This document shows, piece by piece, positions 40,115 through 49,387 of a stretch of DNA of 64,000 bases. This DNA comes from Salinigranum marinum. GTDB taxonomy: Archaea > Halobacteriota > Halobacteria > Halobacteriales > Haloferacaceae. The translations under genes and the position numbers were made by a program. The stretch is from contig NZ_CP100461.1 of the NCBI RefSeq assembly GCF_024228675.1, positions 1,240,001 through 1,304,000 on the forward strand, written 5' to 3'. How positions within the stretch are numbered: position 1 is the stretch's first letter; every line of letters begins with the position of its first letter. Under the pieces are notes generated by a model. The model was not told where the DNA came from. It did no database searches and saw only the letters and a program-made list of their open reading frames with translations.

Positions 40115-42984
40115 GACTGGGCGGTCTCCGTGTGGGTCGCTGGATCGACGACGAGGTCGATCGTCGGTCGGTGGCTGTGCGTCCGCTCTGCGGCCGCGGC
40201 GTGGTTCTCTGCCGTCGCTCTGACCGGTTCGGTCCCCTCACCGGCGACCGCGGCGGTCGTCCCGTCGTCGGCCCCGGTGTCGCTCGAGCGGTCGACCACA
40301 GGATCGGTCGAGAAGTCAACCGCGACGGGATCGGGAACGCCGACTGCTGCGGGCGGGTCGCGGTCGGCGGCGGCCTCCGAGGGCGACTGCTTCTCGACGG
40401 CGACACCGCGGAGGGCGACGAGACCCGCGTCGGACGCGCGCGCGCCGCGGAACTCGACTTTGTCCTGCGGCCGGTCGAGGGTGAAACGGAGCGTGACCTC
40501 CTGCCACCCCGGCTGCGAGCCGATCTGTCGGCTGGCGACGACCTGGTGGTTCTTCCCGACGGCGATGTCGAGCGTCGCGGCCGGCTGGTCGCCGGTACCC
40601 GTCGCGAACACGTCGAACGTCGCCGTGTACGTCCCCGGTGCCAGCAGGGCGTACGGCCCGTACCAGAGCCGATCGCCGGCCGATCCGGTCCTGCTGACGA
40701 CGTAGTTCCTCTCGTAGCTGGTCGTCCCCGTGACGAACGCCTCGGCGTCGAACTGGTGTTCGTCCGACACCCACGTAAGCGGCGTGTCCGACGTTACCGC
40801 CGTCGGCGTTCCCTCGAAGCCACGCTTGAACATCCAGAAACCGTCTTCGTACTTGTAGAGGCCGTAGTCGGTTTCGATTCGATCCCCCAGCGAGTCGAAC
40901 AGGACGTCGACCCAGGGCTTGTGGAGTTCGGTATCGTAGACGATGTAATCCGGCGTGACGGGGCCGACCTCCCGCTCGTAGGCCGCGAACGGCCCCTGTG
41001 CCACGACGAACGCCGACTGGGGATGACGGGCGATGTGCGGGTAGAGATCGTTCTGCGTGATGACCGACGCGTCCTGCGGAATGGAGGCCAGTCCCTGGTC
41101 GATGACTTCGTGGTGGGTCGCCTTCGGCGTGGTCGGCTTCATGTTTCCGCCGCCGATCACGATGAACACCCCGGCGTTGACCAGGAGGATCGCCACGCCG
41201 ACCTTCGCGATCGGTCGCCAGGGGATCTCCGGCGGCTGGATGTCCGACACGCGAGGCACGAGATGCCCCCACCGGCCGACCGCACGAACCGCGCCGATGT
41301 AGACGAACGGGAGCAGGTACAGGGGGTAGTGGGCCCTGAACTCGACGTACGCCGGCCGGTTGGAGGCGAGCCAGGCGAACGCGACGAACGGCGCGAGCGA
41401 CCCGAGCGTCACCTCGTCGGCGTACGCCACGAACAGGAACGGGAGCGAGAAGAAGACGAGGTAGATGATCTTCCCACGGATGTTGATCGTCAGCGCCTGG
41501 AAGACGGCGTCGGGGTTGAGCAGGGCGATCGGGAGCAGGCTGCCGAACGAGATCCGATGCCCCTCGACCAGCGGCTGGAACGGCGTCGCGAGCACGCCAA
41601 CCGGGACGCCGCTGACGGTGCTGAAGTAGGAGATGACGAACCCGGCGACGACGTGTGCGACCACGACCAGCCCGAAGCCGGCGAGGATCGTCCGGCGGTC
41701 GGCCGACGGGAACTCCCCGTGAGTGAACTCGCTCGCCGTGAGACCGAGGAGGAATCCGAACGCGAGGGGGATCACGAACTCGTTGGTGAACATCGCCAGC
41801 GTCAACAGGACGAGGAAGCCGACCCGTCTCCCGCGGGCGTACAGCAGGTAGCCGCCGAGCACGAGCACCGGCAGTAACGACTGCTCCTGGAAGTCGAACG
41901 CCCACGCCGACCAGAGGAACGGGTTGAACGCGTACGAGAGCACGACCAACCCGGCGAGTCGCCGGCTCTCGATGTGCTGGCGAGCGACGAACCACAGAAG
42001 CGGGACGCTGCCGGCGAGCAGGAACGACTTCATCACCAAGAGCGCGTACGGCGACTGCCAGATGGCGAAGAACGGGAGGAACACCAACAGCGTGAGCGAG
42101 AAGTGCCCGCCCCAGTAGACCATGCTGGGGTGGCTGACGCGGAACTTCCCCTGTTGGAGGAAGCCGTGGCCGTTGACCGTCGTCCAGAACATGTGGAGGT
42201 ACGAGCCGTAGTCGGCACCGGTGAGATAGTAGCCGCGATAGAGGAGCGAGGTGTAAACGGTAAAGCCGACGAAGAGCGCGCCGGCGAGCGCGAACACGAG
42301 GAGCGTCGCCCGGTCGGTCGCGGCGAGTCGTTCGCGGAGTTTGTGGCCGTCGAGCCGCGGGACGCGCTGGTGGAGCTGCCCCCCGTCGAACGCCGCCGTG
42401 GCGTCCTCGTCAGATGTGGCTTCGGCGGGCTCTTCCCCGCGGAACCGGAGCCGCCGGAGGCGACGCCGGATGCCGTCGGCGTCGAGGCCGTGCGAGGCGA
42501 GCCGGCCACCGACGCGGGCGGCCGTGCGGCGGGGACGGAGCTCCGTCGCCTCCTCGGACCGCCAGACCCACCGTTCGCTCGCGCCGAAGCCCCAGGCGAC
42601 GCCGACGCCGACGGCGAGCACGTTCGCGATCAGGTAGTGCAGCCCGAGGAGTTCGACGAACACCACGAGCGCGGCGAGGCCGATCGCGATCCCGACGATC
42701 CGCGTGACGACGTACTTGCCGCCGCGGACGACGTACTCGCGGGCGCCCGCACCGCCGCGGTTCCGCCACGTCCACGCGTCGTTGATGCCGTAGTTGGCGA
42801 GCACGCTGACGACGCGACTGAGCGTCCCGCCGACGACGTACGACAGCCCGACGATCCCGGTCGCGAGAAAGAGGACCCCCTGGTTGATGCCGAGCCCGAG
42901 CGCCCCGACGAGGACGTACTGGAGGAGCCGCCGGTTGCGCGACCCCGAGGGGACGTACTCCTTGAAGAGCGACGTTCCCCTCAT
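40111..42984 (-). CDS. GtrA-DUF2079 fusion membrane protein with C-terminal beta domain
   Basis: A 957-residue fusion. Residues about 15-138 are a GtrA-like four-helix flippase domain (LLQYVLVGALGLGINQGVLF, VVSVLANYGINDAWTWRNRG, GFGASERWVW). An Arg/Glu-rich cytoplasmic linker covers about 140-215. Residues 218-740 are a DUF2079 domain with TGADYGSYLHMFWTTVNG (D258), VYWGGHFSLTLLVFLPFFA, SYAFNPFLWSAWAFDFQEQS, FTNEF and QNDLYPHIARHP. Residues about 742-865 form a beta-sandwich, possibly carbohydrate-binding, and the tail is acidic and low-complexity. The start at 42984 is fixed by ATGA overlap with the preceding glycosyltransferase gene. The fusion links a polyprenyl-phosphate-sugar flippase to a probable sugar transferase. 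Confidence 0.82.
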   Translation of the reverse strand: MRGTSLFKEYVPSGSRNRRLLQYVLVGALGLGINQGVLFLATGIVGLSYVVGGTLSRVVSVLANYGINDAWTWRNRGGAGAREYVVRGGKYVVTRIVGIAIGLAALVVFVELLGLHYLIANVLAVGVGVAWGFGASERWVWRSEEATELRPRRTAARVGGRLASHGLDADGIRRRLRRLRFRGEEPAEATSDEDATAAFDGGQLHQRVPRLDGHKLRERLAATDRATLLVFALAGALFVGFTVYTSLLYRGYYLTGADYGSYLHMFWTTVNGHGFLQQGKFRVSHPSMVYWGGHFSLTLLVFLPFFAIWQSPYALLVMKSFLLAGSVPLLWFVARQHIESRRLAGLVVLSYAFNPFLWSAWAFDFQEQSLLPVLVLGGYLLYARGRRVGFLVLLTLAMFTNEFVIPLAFGFLLGLTASEFTHGEFPSADRRTILAGFGLVVVAHVVAGFVISYFSTVSGVPVGVLATPFQPLVEGHRISFGSLLPIALLNPDAVFQALTINIRGKIIYLVFFSLPFLFVAYADEVTLGSLAPFVAFAWLASNRPAYVEFRAHYPLYLLPFVYIGAVRAVGRWGHLVPRVSDIQPPEIPWRPIAKVGVAILLVNAGVFIVIGGGNMKPTTPKATHHEVIDQGLASIPQDASVITQNDLYPHIARHPQSAFVVAQGPFAAYEREVGPVTPDYIVYDTELHKPWVDVLFDSLGDRIETDYGLYKYEDGFWMFKRGFEGTPTAVTSDTPLTWVSDEHQFDAEAFVTGTTSYERNYVVSRTGSAGDRLWYGPYALLAPGTYTATFDVFATGTGDQPAATLDIAVGKNHQVVASRQIGSQPGWQEVTLRFTLDRPQDKVEFRGARASDAGLVALRGVAVEKQSPSEAAADRDPPAAVGVPDPVAVDFSTDPVVDRSSDTGADDGTTAAVAGEGTEPVRATAENHAAAAERTHSHRPTIDLVVDPATHTETAQS

Positions 42985-44123
42985 CGACTCGGAACCCCCT
43001 CCTCGTGGAGACCGGGATCGACCCCGCTCGACGCCGCCCCACCGGAGTCGGTCGGCGTGTACACGTCGACGGCGGTGGCCGGGTCGGCGTCGACGCGATC
43101 GTCGGGGTCTTGCCAGCCGGGCAGCAGGAGCCGCCGCAGTCGACGGTACACCAGTTCCGTGTCGCGTGTCAACCCGTGGTGGCGCGCCAGGGCACAACGG
43201 GCGGCGTACCGCTCCTGGTCGGTCGAGCACTCCTCGGCGAGCGCGGCGATCCGGTCGACGATCTCGGCCGTCGAGTTGGCCCGCATCGCGGCCTCGTCGT
43301 ACCGCGTGTGGGTCGGAAGCGGCGTCGTGACCACGGGCGTGCCGGACGCGAGCGCCTCGTTGATCACCATGCTGTCCGTGTCGACTCGCGTCGGGTGGAG
43401 CACGAGGTGGGCGGCCGCGTACGCGTCGGCCAGCGCCGCCTCGTCGAGGAAGCCGAGCGTGTCGATCCGCGGGTGGTCACACTCGCCGGTCGCGGCGAGG
43501 CGGACCGCGGGCGGGAGCCGGTCAGCGACCGACCGGACGACGTCCCACCCCTTCTCGCGGATGTGTGCGGCGGTCGCGAGCACGGTGAAGTCGTCGGCGA
43601 GCTCACGGCGGTCGGGCCGGAAGCGGGTGGTGTCGACGAAGTTGGGCACGTACGTCGTCTCCGGGTGGGGCGAGTCGAACGCGGGCGTGACCGTGTGGAC
43701 CGCGTCGTACCCGCGGAGTTCGCGCGGACCGATCGCCCGGTAACAGAGCTTCGCGGCGGTTGGCACCGCGCCGTAGTGCGGCTCGAACAGCCGATCGGTG
43801 ACGAACGCCCACGAGTGGATCCCCGCGACCGTCCGCGTGTCGGGGCCGGCGGTGAAGGCGAGTCGCATCCCCGGCGTGTACATCGCGTAGGCGGTGTCGT
43901 ACCCCGAGACGTCGTGTCGCCAGCCCTCGGTGTAGCCGACAGCGCCGTCGAGGACGTCGTCGGCGTCGACGCGCCGCTCGCCGTCCGGCGCGTACGGCAG
44001 CGAGCGGACGTCGACGTCGATCCCGTCGGCCGCGAGTCGGTTGGCGACGTCGACGACCCACTTCTCGCCGCCGCGGAAGTGCTCGACGGCGAAGTGCGAA
44101 CAGAGCGCGACCCGGCCGTTCAT
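42981..44123 (-). CDS. GT4-like glycosyltransferase
   Basis: A 380-residue GT-B enzyme. The N-terminal domain has VALCSHFAVEHFRGGEKWVV and VAGIHSWAFVTDRLFEPHYG. The C-terminal domain opens with NFVDTTRFRPDRRELADDFT, continues with ATAAHIREKGWDVV, and carries the sugar-nucleotide binding block HPTRVDTDSMVINEALASGT then PVVTTPLPTHTRYDE. This is the E-x7-E-like retaining GT4 pattern in slightly altered form. It adds a sugar from a nucleotide donor to a lipid or protein glycan at the cytoplasmic face. The start at 44123 (MNGRVALC) overlaps the stop of the polyprenyl-phosphate synthase gene, so it is the second gene of the operon. Confidence 0.85.
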   Translation of the reverse strand: MNGRVALCSHFAVEHFRGGEKWVVDVANRLAADGIDVDVRSLPYAPDGERRVDADDVLDGAVGYTEGWRHDVSGYDTAYAMYTPGMRLAFTAGPDTRTVAGIHSWAFVTDRLFEPHYGAVPTAAKLCYRAIGPRELRGYDAVHTVTPAFDSPHPETTYVPNFVDTTRFRPDRRELADDFTVLATAAHIREKGWDVVRSVADRLPPAVRLAATGECDHPRIDTLGFLDEAALADAYAAAHLVLHPTRVDTDSMVINEALASGTPVVTTPLPTHTRYDEAAMRANSTAEIVDRIAALAEECSTDQERYAARCALARHHGLTRDTELVYRRLRRLLLPGWQDPDDRVDADPATAVDVYTPTDSGGAASSGVDPGLHEEGVPSR

Positions 44124-44926
44124 GCTCGACTCCGCAGCGCGAGGAGATGGGCGAGGAACTGTCCACACGCGTCGAGAGTGAGCTTCGAGGAGCCGTGTCG
44201 CCGCTGGTGAAACTGGTACGGCACCTCGACCACGTGCGAGTACTCACAGTTGACGAGGATCTCGAGGAGGATCTTGTACCCTTTCGGTTCGAGGGCGGCC
44301 TCCTCGACGACCGACCGGCGGACGAGGAAGAAGCCGCTGAGCGGATCATTGAGCCCGCGTGCGTCGGGGACCCAGAGCTTCGCGATCGCGATCGCGCCGC
44401 GGCTGATGACCTGTCGTGAGAGCGGCCAGTTCTCCACGTGCCCCCCCTTGCGGTACCGGCTCCCGATGACGACGTCGACGTACTCCGTCGCGTGGTTCAG
44501 CAGTTCGGGGATGAATTCGGGCGGGTGTTGGAGGTCTGCGTCGATGACGACACAGAACTCCTTGGTGGCTCGCTCGAAGCCGAACGCGACCGCCGAGCCG
44601 AGCCCGCGTTCGGACTGCCGCCTGAACACGCTCACACGGTCCGTGTCGGCGCTCACGCGCTCGGCGACACGCCAGGTCCCGTCGGGTGAGTCGTCGTCTA
44701 CGACGAGCACCTCGTAGTCGCGCCCGTCCATCGCGCCGCGGCAGCGACTGATCACGGTTTCGACGTTCTCGGCCTCGTTGAACGTCGGGACGATGATCGA
44801 CACGGACCGCGGTCCGGTGCGGGGGAGCGCGTCGCGGGGATCCGTGGCCGATTCGTCGGCCAGACGCGCATCGGCCGCCAGCGCCGAATACGTCCTAGTT
44901 ACGTGTGAATTGGAGGGTCGATTCAT
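44120..44926 (-). CDS. Polyprenyl-phosphate sugar synthase (Dpm1/GtrB-like GT2)
   Basis: A 268-residue GT2 enzyme. SVSIIVPTFNEAENVETVIS is followed by VLVVDDDSPDGTWRVAERVS, VIDADLQHPPEFIPELL (metal-binding DAD) and VIGSRYRKGGHVENWPLSRQ. The acceptor region has DPLSGFFLVRRSVVEEAALEP and VEVPYQFHQRRHGSSKL. These are dolichyl-phosphate mannose synthase features. It lacks the C-terminal membrane helices of classical GtrB, so it is a Dpm1-like soluble or peripheral form. It loads a sugar onto dolichyl phosphate, giving the donor for the membrane transferases downstream. It is the first gene of a five-gene operon, with a clear TATA box (44951-44960). Confidence 0.9.
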   Translation of the reverse strand: MNRPSNSHVTRTYSALAADARLADESATDPRDALPRTGPRSVSIIVPTFNEAENVETVISRCRGAMDGRDYEVLVVDDDSPDGTWRVAERVSADTDRVSVFRRQSERGLGSAVAFGFERATKEFCVVIDADLQHPPEFIPELLNHATEYVDVVIGSRYRKGGHVENWPLSRQVISRGAIAIAKLWVPDARGLNDPLSGFFLVRRSVVEEAALEPKGYKILLEILVNCEYSHVVEVPYQFHQRRHGSSKLTLDACGQFLAHLLALRSRA

Positions 44927-44950
44927 ATACCGTTGTCTCCACCGGTCGAA

Positions 44951-44960
44951 ACATATATTT
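44951..44960 (-). promoter_or_regulatory. TATA box for the glycan operon
   Basis: On the minus strand AAATATATGT lies about 25 bases before the ATG at 44926. The surrounding 44930-45000 stretch is AT-rich. Confidence 0.6.
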
Positions 44961-45179
44961 TATTCAGATAATCATTGAGTGTATAATTTTGGTGAAAGTG
45001 CGTGTAATGCGAGGAACAGTAGCGGGTGAGAATCGGTGATGATGTACCGACACGTCCTGAGGAAAGTCACGGACCCGAATTCGTGTATACATTTTGATAT
45101 TCGCGGAAGAATCGGCCCCGTCGAGGGGGCTGCGGCCGCAACACAAAGCCAATACGTCCCGCGCTCATGCACGCTTGCA

Positions 45180-46982
45180 ATGGTCCTCTCGGACGTCTTT
45201 CTCAGTCCGCTCGGGCTCGCCGCCCTCCTGACTGTGGTGCCGCTGATCGTGCTGTATCTCGTCAAGCCCGAACCGGAGCGAGTCGAACTCCCGACGCTGC
45301 AGTTCCTGACCGAGGAGCTGGGACAGTCGGCGTCGAGCCCGCTCCTCGAACGGCTCCTCCGAAGCCTGCTGTTGCTCCTCCAGCTCGTCGCGCTGGTGTT
45401 GCTCGCCACCTCGCTCGCCACGCCGTACATCACGGTCTCCGAGGAGACGACGGTCGAAGAGACCGTGCTCGTCGTCGACGGGAGTGGGTCGATGACGACC
45501 ACCGACGGCGGAACGACGCGCTTCGAGCAGGCCCGCGCCGCCGCGCGCGAGGAGATCACGGGGACGACGTCCGTCGTCTACGCCGCCAGTGAAGCCCGGG
45601 TGGCGACCCGTGCGGTCCCGCCCGACGAGGCGCAGTCGACGCTCGACGACCTCCGGGTGACGGCGGCGAACGGCGACCTCCGGACCGCGGTGTCGACGGC
45701 GGCCGCCATCGCCGGCGAGAACGCGCAGATCGTCGTCCTGAGCGACTTCGCCGACGAGTCCGACTGGCCCGACGCGGTCCAGGCGGCCCGCGCCCAGGGG
45801 CTCCGGGTCGAACTCCGACAGTTCGCCAACGGCGGCGACGACAACGTCGGCATCATCGGCGCGACGTTCACCGGCCGGGAGGTGACCGTCTCGGTCAAGA
45901 ACTACGGCGACAGCCAGGTCCAGCGCGCGCTCACGGTGGGGAACCAACGGGCCGAACTCACGCTCGCACCCGACGACGTCACCACCGCGACGTTCACCGT
46001 CCCGCCGGGCGGGGCACCCCTCCAGCTGACGCCCGGCGACTCGTTCGGCCTCGACAACACCGTCTACCTCGCCGCGCCGGAGGACGCGACCATCGACGTG
46101 CTCCTGTTGACCAACGACCGCAACAAATACCTCTCGACGGCGCTGTCGGTCATCCCGGAGGTCGAGTTGACGATCGACGAGCCCCCGACGACGATCGACA
46201 GCGCCGACTACGACGTCATCATCTACAGCAACCTCAACCCCTCGCGACTCCTGCAGGGCAACGTCGAGGCGGGCCGCGACGTCCTCGAATCCGGCGGCGG
46301 GGTCGCGATCCAGGCGCAGTCTGACCTGCCCGATCGGTACGGCGACCTGCTGCTCGTCGAGCCGTCGAGCATCGGTCAGGCACCGGCGATCGATCGCCCC
46401 GCCGACGACCCGCTCGTCCGCGACATCACGTTCTCGCCGCCGGAGGCGTACGTCGCCGGGTCGCTCAGGGAGGGCCGGAGCCTCGTCGAGACGGGCGACG
46501 GCTCGCCGCTGATCGCCACCGCGGACCGCGGCACGGGACGGATCCTGTACTACGGCTACATCGAGGAGTCGTCGGCGTTCAAGTTCAACTTCCAGTACCC
46601 CGTCTTCTGGAAGCGCGCGGTCTTTCACCTGGCCGGCCGGGACACGCTCCCCGAACTGAACCGTCCGGCGGGCGACAGCCTCCAGTTCGACACCGAAACC
46701 AGGGTCGAGACGCCCGACGGCGTGGTGACCCGGCGGGAGGTCGCGCTCGATCGAACGGGCTACTACCGGGTCGGGAACCGCCGGATCGGCGTGTCGCTGT
46801 TGAGCGAACCCGAGTCGGCCGTCCGGGCGACCCCGCTCGACGAGCGACCGGACAGCGTGAGCGTCCCGGCGCGGGAGGAGACACGGCTCGTCCCGCGGCC
46901 GGTGACGGAGTTCTTCGCGGGGGCGGCACTCCTCGTGACGCTCGTCGAACTCGTCTACCTCCGCCGGCGGGGTGATCTCTGA
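45180..46982 (+). CDS. BatA-like von Willebrand factor A (VWA) membrane protein
   Basis: A 600-residue protein. The BatA N-terminal module has two membrane segments around LAALLTVVPLIVLYLVKPEP and LLLLLQLVALVLLATSLATP. A VWA domain follows with an intact MIDAS start, D100-G-S102-G-S104 in VVDGSGSMTT. Then comes a CARDB-like beta domain (GIIGATFTGREVTVSVKNYG), a class-I glutamine amidotransferase-like domain (VLLLTNDRNKYLSTALSVIP, YDVIIYSNLNPSRLLQGNVE), and a last membrane segment near the C-terminus. The start at 45180 puts the first membrane segment at the N-terminus. It heads a six-gene overlapping or tightly spaced run ending with MoxR and DUF58 genes. Confidence 0.87.
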   Translation: MVLSDVFLSPLGLAALLTVVPLIVLYLVKPEPERVELPTLQFLTEELGQSASSPLLERLLRSLLLLLQLVALVLLATSLATPYITVSEETTVEETVLVVDGSGSMTTTDGGTTRFEQARAAAREEITGTTSVVYAASEARVATRAVPPDEAQSTLDDLRVTAANGDLRTAVSTAAAIAGENAQIVVLSDFADESDWPDAVQAARAQGLRVELRQFANGGDDNVGIIGATFTGREVTVSVKNYGDSQVQRALTVGNQRAELTLAPDDVTTATFTVPPGGAPLQLTPGDSFGLDNTVYLAAPEDATIDVLLLTNDRNKYLSTALSVIPEVELTIDEPPTTIDSADYDVIIYSNLNPSRLLQGNVEAGRDVLESGGGVAIQAQSDLPDRYGDLLLVEPSSIGQAPAIDRPADDPLVRDITFSPPEAYVAGSLREGRSLVETGDGSPLIATADRGTGRILYYGYIEESSAFKFNFQYPVFWKRAVFHLAGRDTLPELNRPAGDSLQFDTETRVETPDGVVTRREVALDRTGYYRVGNRRIGVSLLSEPESAVRATPLDERPDSVSVPAREETRLVPRPVTEFFAGAALLVTLVELVYLRRRGDL

Positions 46983-49387
46983 TGTCCGGCGTCCCGATGG
47001 CCCTCGGCGTGACGCTCGCACAGCTCCAGACGGAGGTCACCCTCGGCGGCACGACCGTCGGGCTCGAACGCCCGCTGGCACTTGTCGCGCTCCCAGCCGC
47101 CATCGTCGCGCTCTGGTGGCTCGTCCTCCGCGGCGACGGCACCGCATCGGCGCGGAACCGCCGGCTGCTGTTCGCCGCCAGGGTCGTGGTCGCGCTCTTG
47201 CTCGTGACGGCCGCGGCGGGGCCGTTCACCGTGGTGACCCGCGAGACGACCGGCGATCCGCGCGTGACGCTGCTCGCCGACCGCTCCGAGAGCATGCAGG
47301 TCACCGAGAACGTCACCGACCGGCTCGCCACGCGGATCGAAGAGGAGGAGGGCGTCCCCGTGACGGTCGCGACGGTCGGTGACGGCACGCAGTCACCGAT
47401 CGGCGACGGCATCGCCGCGAACCTCCAGCGGAACGGGAGCGTGGTCCTCGTCTCCGACGGTCGGGTGACGAGCGGGCGGAGCCTCGGATCGGCCGCGGAT
47501 CTGGCCACGTCGCTGAACGCGACCGTGAGCACCGTCGAGATCGACGCGGTCGACCCCGAACGGGTCGTCTCGGTGTCGGGTCCGTCGAAGACGAGCGTCG
47601 GCGTCGAGAGCACGTTCCTCGCCCGCGTCGACGGCACGGAGCTCGACGAGGGGGCCTCGCAGCTGACCATCACCGTCGACGGCGAGGAGATCCGCTCCGA
47701 GACGCTCGAAGACCGCGGTGGCGCGATCGAGTTCACGCGCACGTTCGACTCGACCGGCTCACACCGCGTCACCGCGACCGTCTCCGGCCCCGACACGGTC
47801 GGTGAGAACAACGTCTTCCGGAAGACCGTCCGGGTCGTCCCGCGGCCGAAGGTGCTGTACGTCTCGCGCGGGCGGTACCCGTTCGAGAGCTACCTCTCGG
47901 AACTGTACGACGTCGACCGGTCGCAGTCGGTGCCCGAGAACCTCGACGAGTACTACGCGGTCGTCGTCCAGGACGTCGCGGCCGACGACATCGGCAACGT
48001 CGACGCGCTCCAGCGGTTCGTCATCGACGGCAACGGGCTCGTCGTCGTCGGCGGGGACAACTCCTTCGAGAACGGTGGCTACGACGGCTCGGCGGTCGCG
48101 TCGATGCTCCCGGTATCGTTCGGCGAGGGCTCTGCCGGGAGCGCGAACATCGTCATGGCGATCGACATCTCCGGGAGCGCGGAGTCGGGGATGCGGCTCC
48201 AGAAGTCCATCGCGCTCGACGCGCTCAACCAGTTGGGCGACGAGAACACGGTCGGCGTCGTCGCCTTCAACTTCCGGGCGTACTCGGTCGCCGAACCGCA
48301 GCCGCTGTCGGAGAACCGCAGCTTCATCGAGGATCGCATCCGGCGGCTCAACAGCGGCGGGGCGACGACCATCGCCGCGGGCTTGCGCGGCGCGGAGGAG
48401 ATGCTCGGCGACGAACAGGGGACGGTCATCCTGCTCTCCGACGGCCAGGACCGCGTGGGCGAGGCCGCGACGGTCGCCAACCAGCTCGGCTCCCGCGGGA
48501 CCCGCGTCATCACCATCGGGGCCGGCCGGTCGATCAACGAGGGCACTCTCCAGCGCATCGCCTCCCAGTCGGGAGGGACGTACTTCCGCGCCACGGAGAC
48601 CGACCGCCTGCGGCTGTTCTTTGGCGGCGCGTCGCGACAGTTCGACGGCGAGGGGCTCACCGTCGTCGATCCGAACACGTTCATCACGGCCGGCGTCACG
48701 CTGGAGTCGAACCCGCCGGCGGCCAACGATGTCTCGATCCGTCGCGGGGCCGACTTCCTCGTCGCCACGGGTGACGGGACGCCCGCCATCGCCTCGTGGC
48801 GCTACGGGCTGGGGCGCGTCGCGACCGTCACCGCCTACGGCTCCGACGGCACGCTCGACGGGCTCCTCCAGCAGCCGGACTCGCTCGTCCTGACGAAGAC
48901 CGTGAACTACGCCATCGGCGATCCCGAGCGCAAGAACCAGGACGTCACCGACGTCGCGGACACGCGGCTCGGCGAGTCGACGACGGCCGTCTACCGGGGG
49001 GGGAACCGCCCGGACGCCGAGAACGTGGAGTTCCGACAGGTCTCGACGGGCGTCTACGAGGCGACGATCACCCCGGACGAACAGGGCTTCGAGGAGGTAC
49101 TCGACGCGTCGTACGCCGTGAACTACCGGCGGGAGTACGGCGCGTTCGGCCCCACCGCGGAGCTCCGCTCGGTGGTCCAGACGACCGGCGGCCGGCAGTT
49201 CTCGCCGAACGACGCGGCCGAGATCGCACAGTTCGCTCGGGAGGAGTCGACGCGCGTCCGCGACGTCGAACAGTCGTGGACGTGGCTGGCGCTCCTGTTG
49301 GCGCTCCTCGGTTACTTCGCCGAGGTCGTCGTCCGTCGTCTTCAAGTGTACCGGGGGCGAAGCCGCACCGAGAGTGGTCTGACATGA
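46982..49387 (+). CDS. VWA-domain membrane protein with amidotransferase-like fold
   Basis: An 801-residue protein. Two N-terminal membrane segments (about 29-47 and 61-80, PLALVALPAAIVALWWLVLR) precede a first degenerate VWA-like domain (RVTLLADRSESMQV), a beta domain, and an amidotransferase-like region (VVVGGDNSFENGGYDGSAV) into which a second VWA is inserted with a MIDAS start near residue 395 (VMAIDISGSAESGM). A C-terminal beta domain and a final membrane segment (LALLLALLGYFAEVVVRR) follow. The VWA domains probably bind partners on the extracytoplasmic side. The start overlaps the preceding stop (TGATG). Confidence 0.86.
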   Translation: MSGVPMALGVTLAQLQTEVTLGGTTVGLERPLALVALPAAIVALWWLVLRGDGTASARNRRLLFAARVVVALLLVTAAAGPFTVVTRETTGDPRVTLLADRSESMQVTENVTDRLATRIEEEEGVPVTVATVGDGTQSPIGDGIAANLQRNGSVVLVSDGRVTSGRSLGSAADLATSLNATVSTVEIDAVDPERVVSVSGPSKTSVGVESTFLARVDGTELDEGASQLTITVDGEEIRSETLEDRGGAIEFTRTFDSTGSHRVTATVSGPDTVGENNVFRKTVRVVPRPKVLYVSRGRYPFESYLSELYDVDRSQSVPENLDEYYAVVVQDVAADDIGNVDALQRFVIDGNGLVVVGGDNSFENGGYDGSAVASMLPVSFGEGSAGSANIVMAIDISGSAESGMRLQKSIALDALNQLGDENTVGVVAFNFRAYSVAEPQPLSENRSFIEDRIRRLNSGGATTIAAGLRGAEEMLGDEQGTVILLSDGQDRVGEAATVANQLGSRGTRVITIGAGRSINEGTLQRIASQSGGTYFRATETDRLRLFFGGASRQFDGEGLTVVDPNTFITAGVTLESNPPAANDVSIRRGADFLVATGDGTPAIASWRYGLGRVATVTAYGSDGTLDGLLQQPDSLVLTKTVNYAIGDPERKNQDVTDVADTRLGESTTAVYRGGNRPDAENVEFRQVSTGVYEATITPDEQGFEEVLDASYAVNYRREYGAFGPTAELRSVVQTTGGRQFSPNDAAEIAQFAREESTRVRDVEQSWTWLALLLALLGYFAEVVVRRLQVYRGRSRTESGLT

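Noticed and set aside
45036-45179. Earlier start for the BatA-like protein
   Set aside because: The additional 48 codons contain no membrane-protein character and precede the normal BatA N-terminus; this stretch also covers AT-rich promoter-like DNA.
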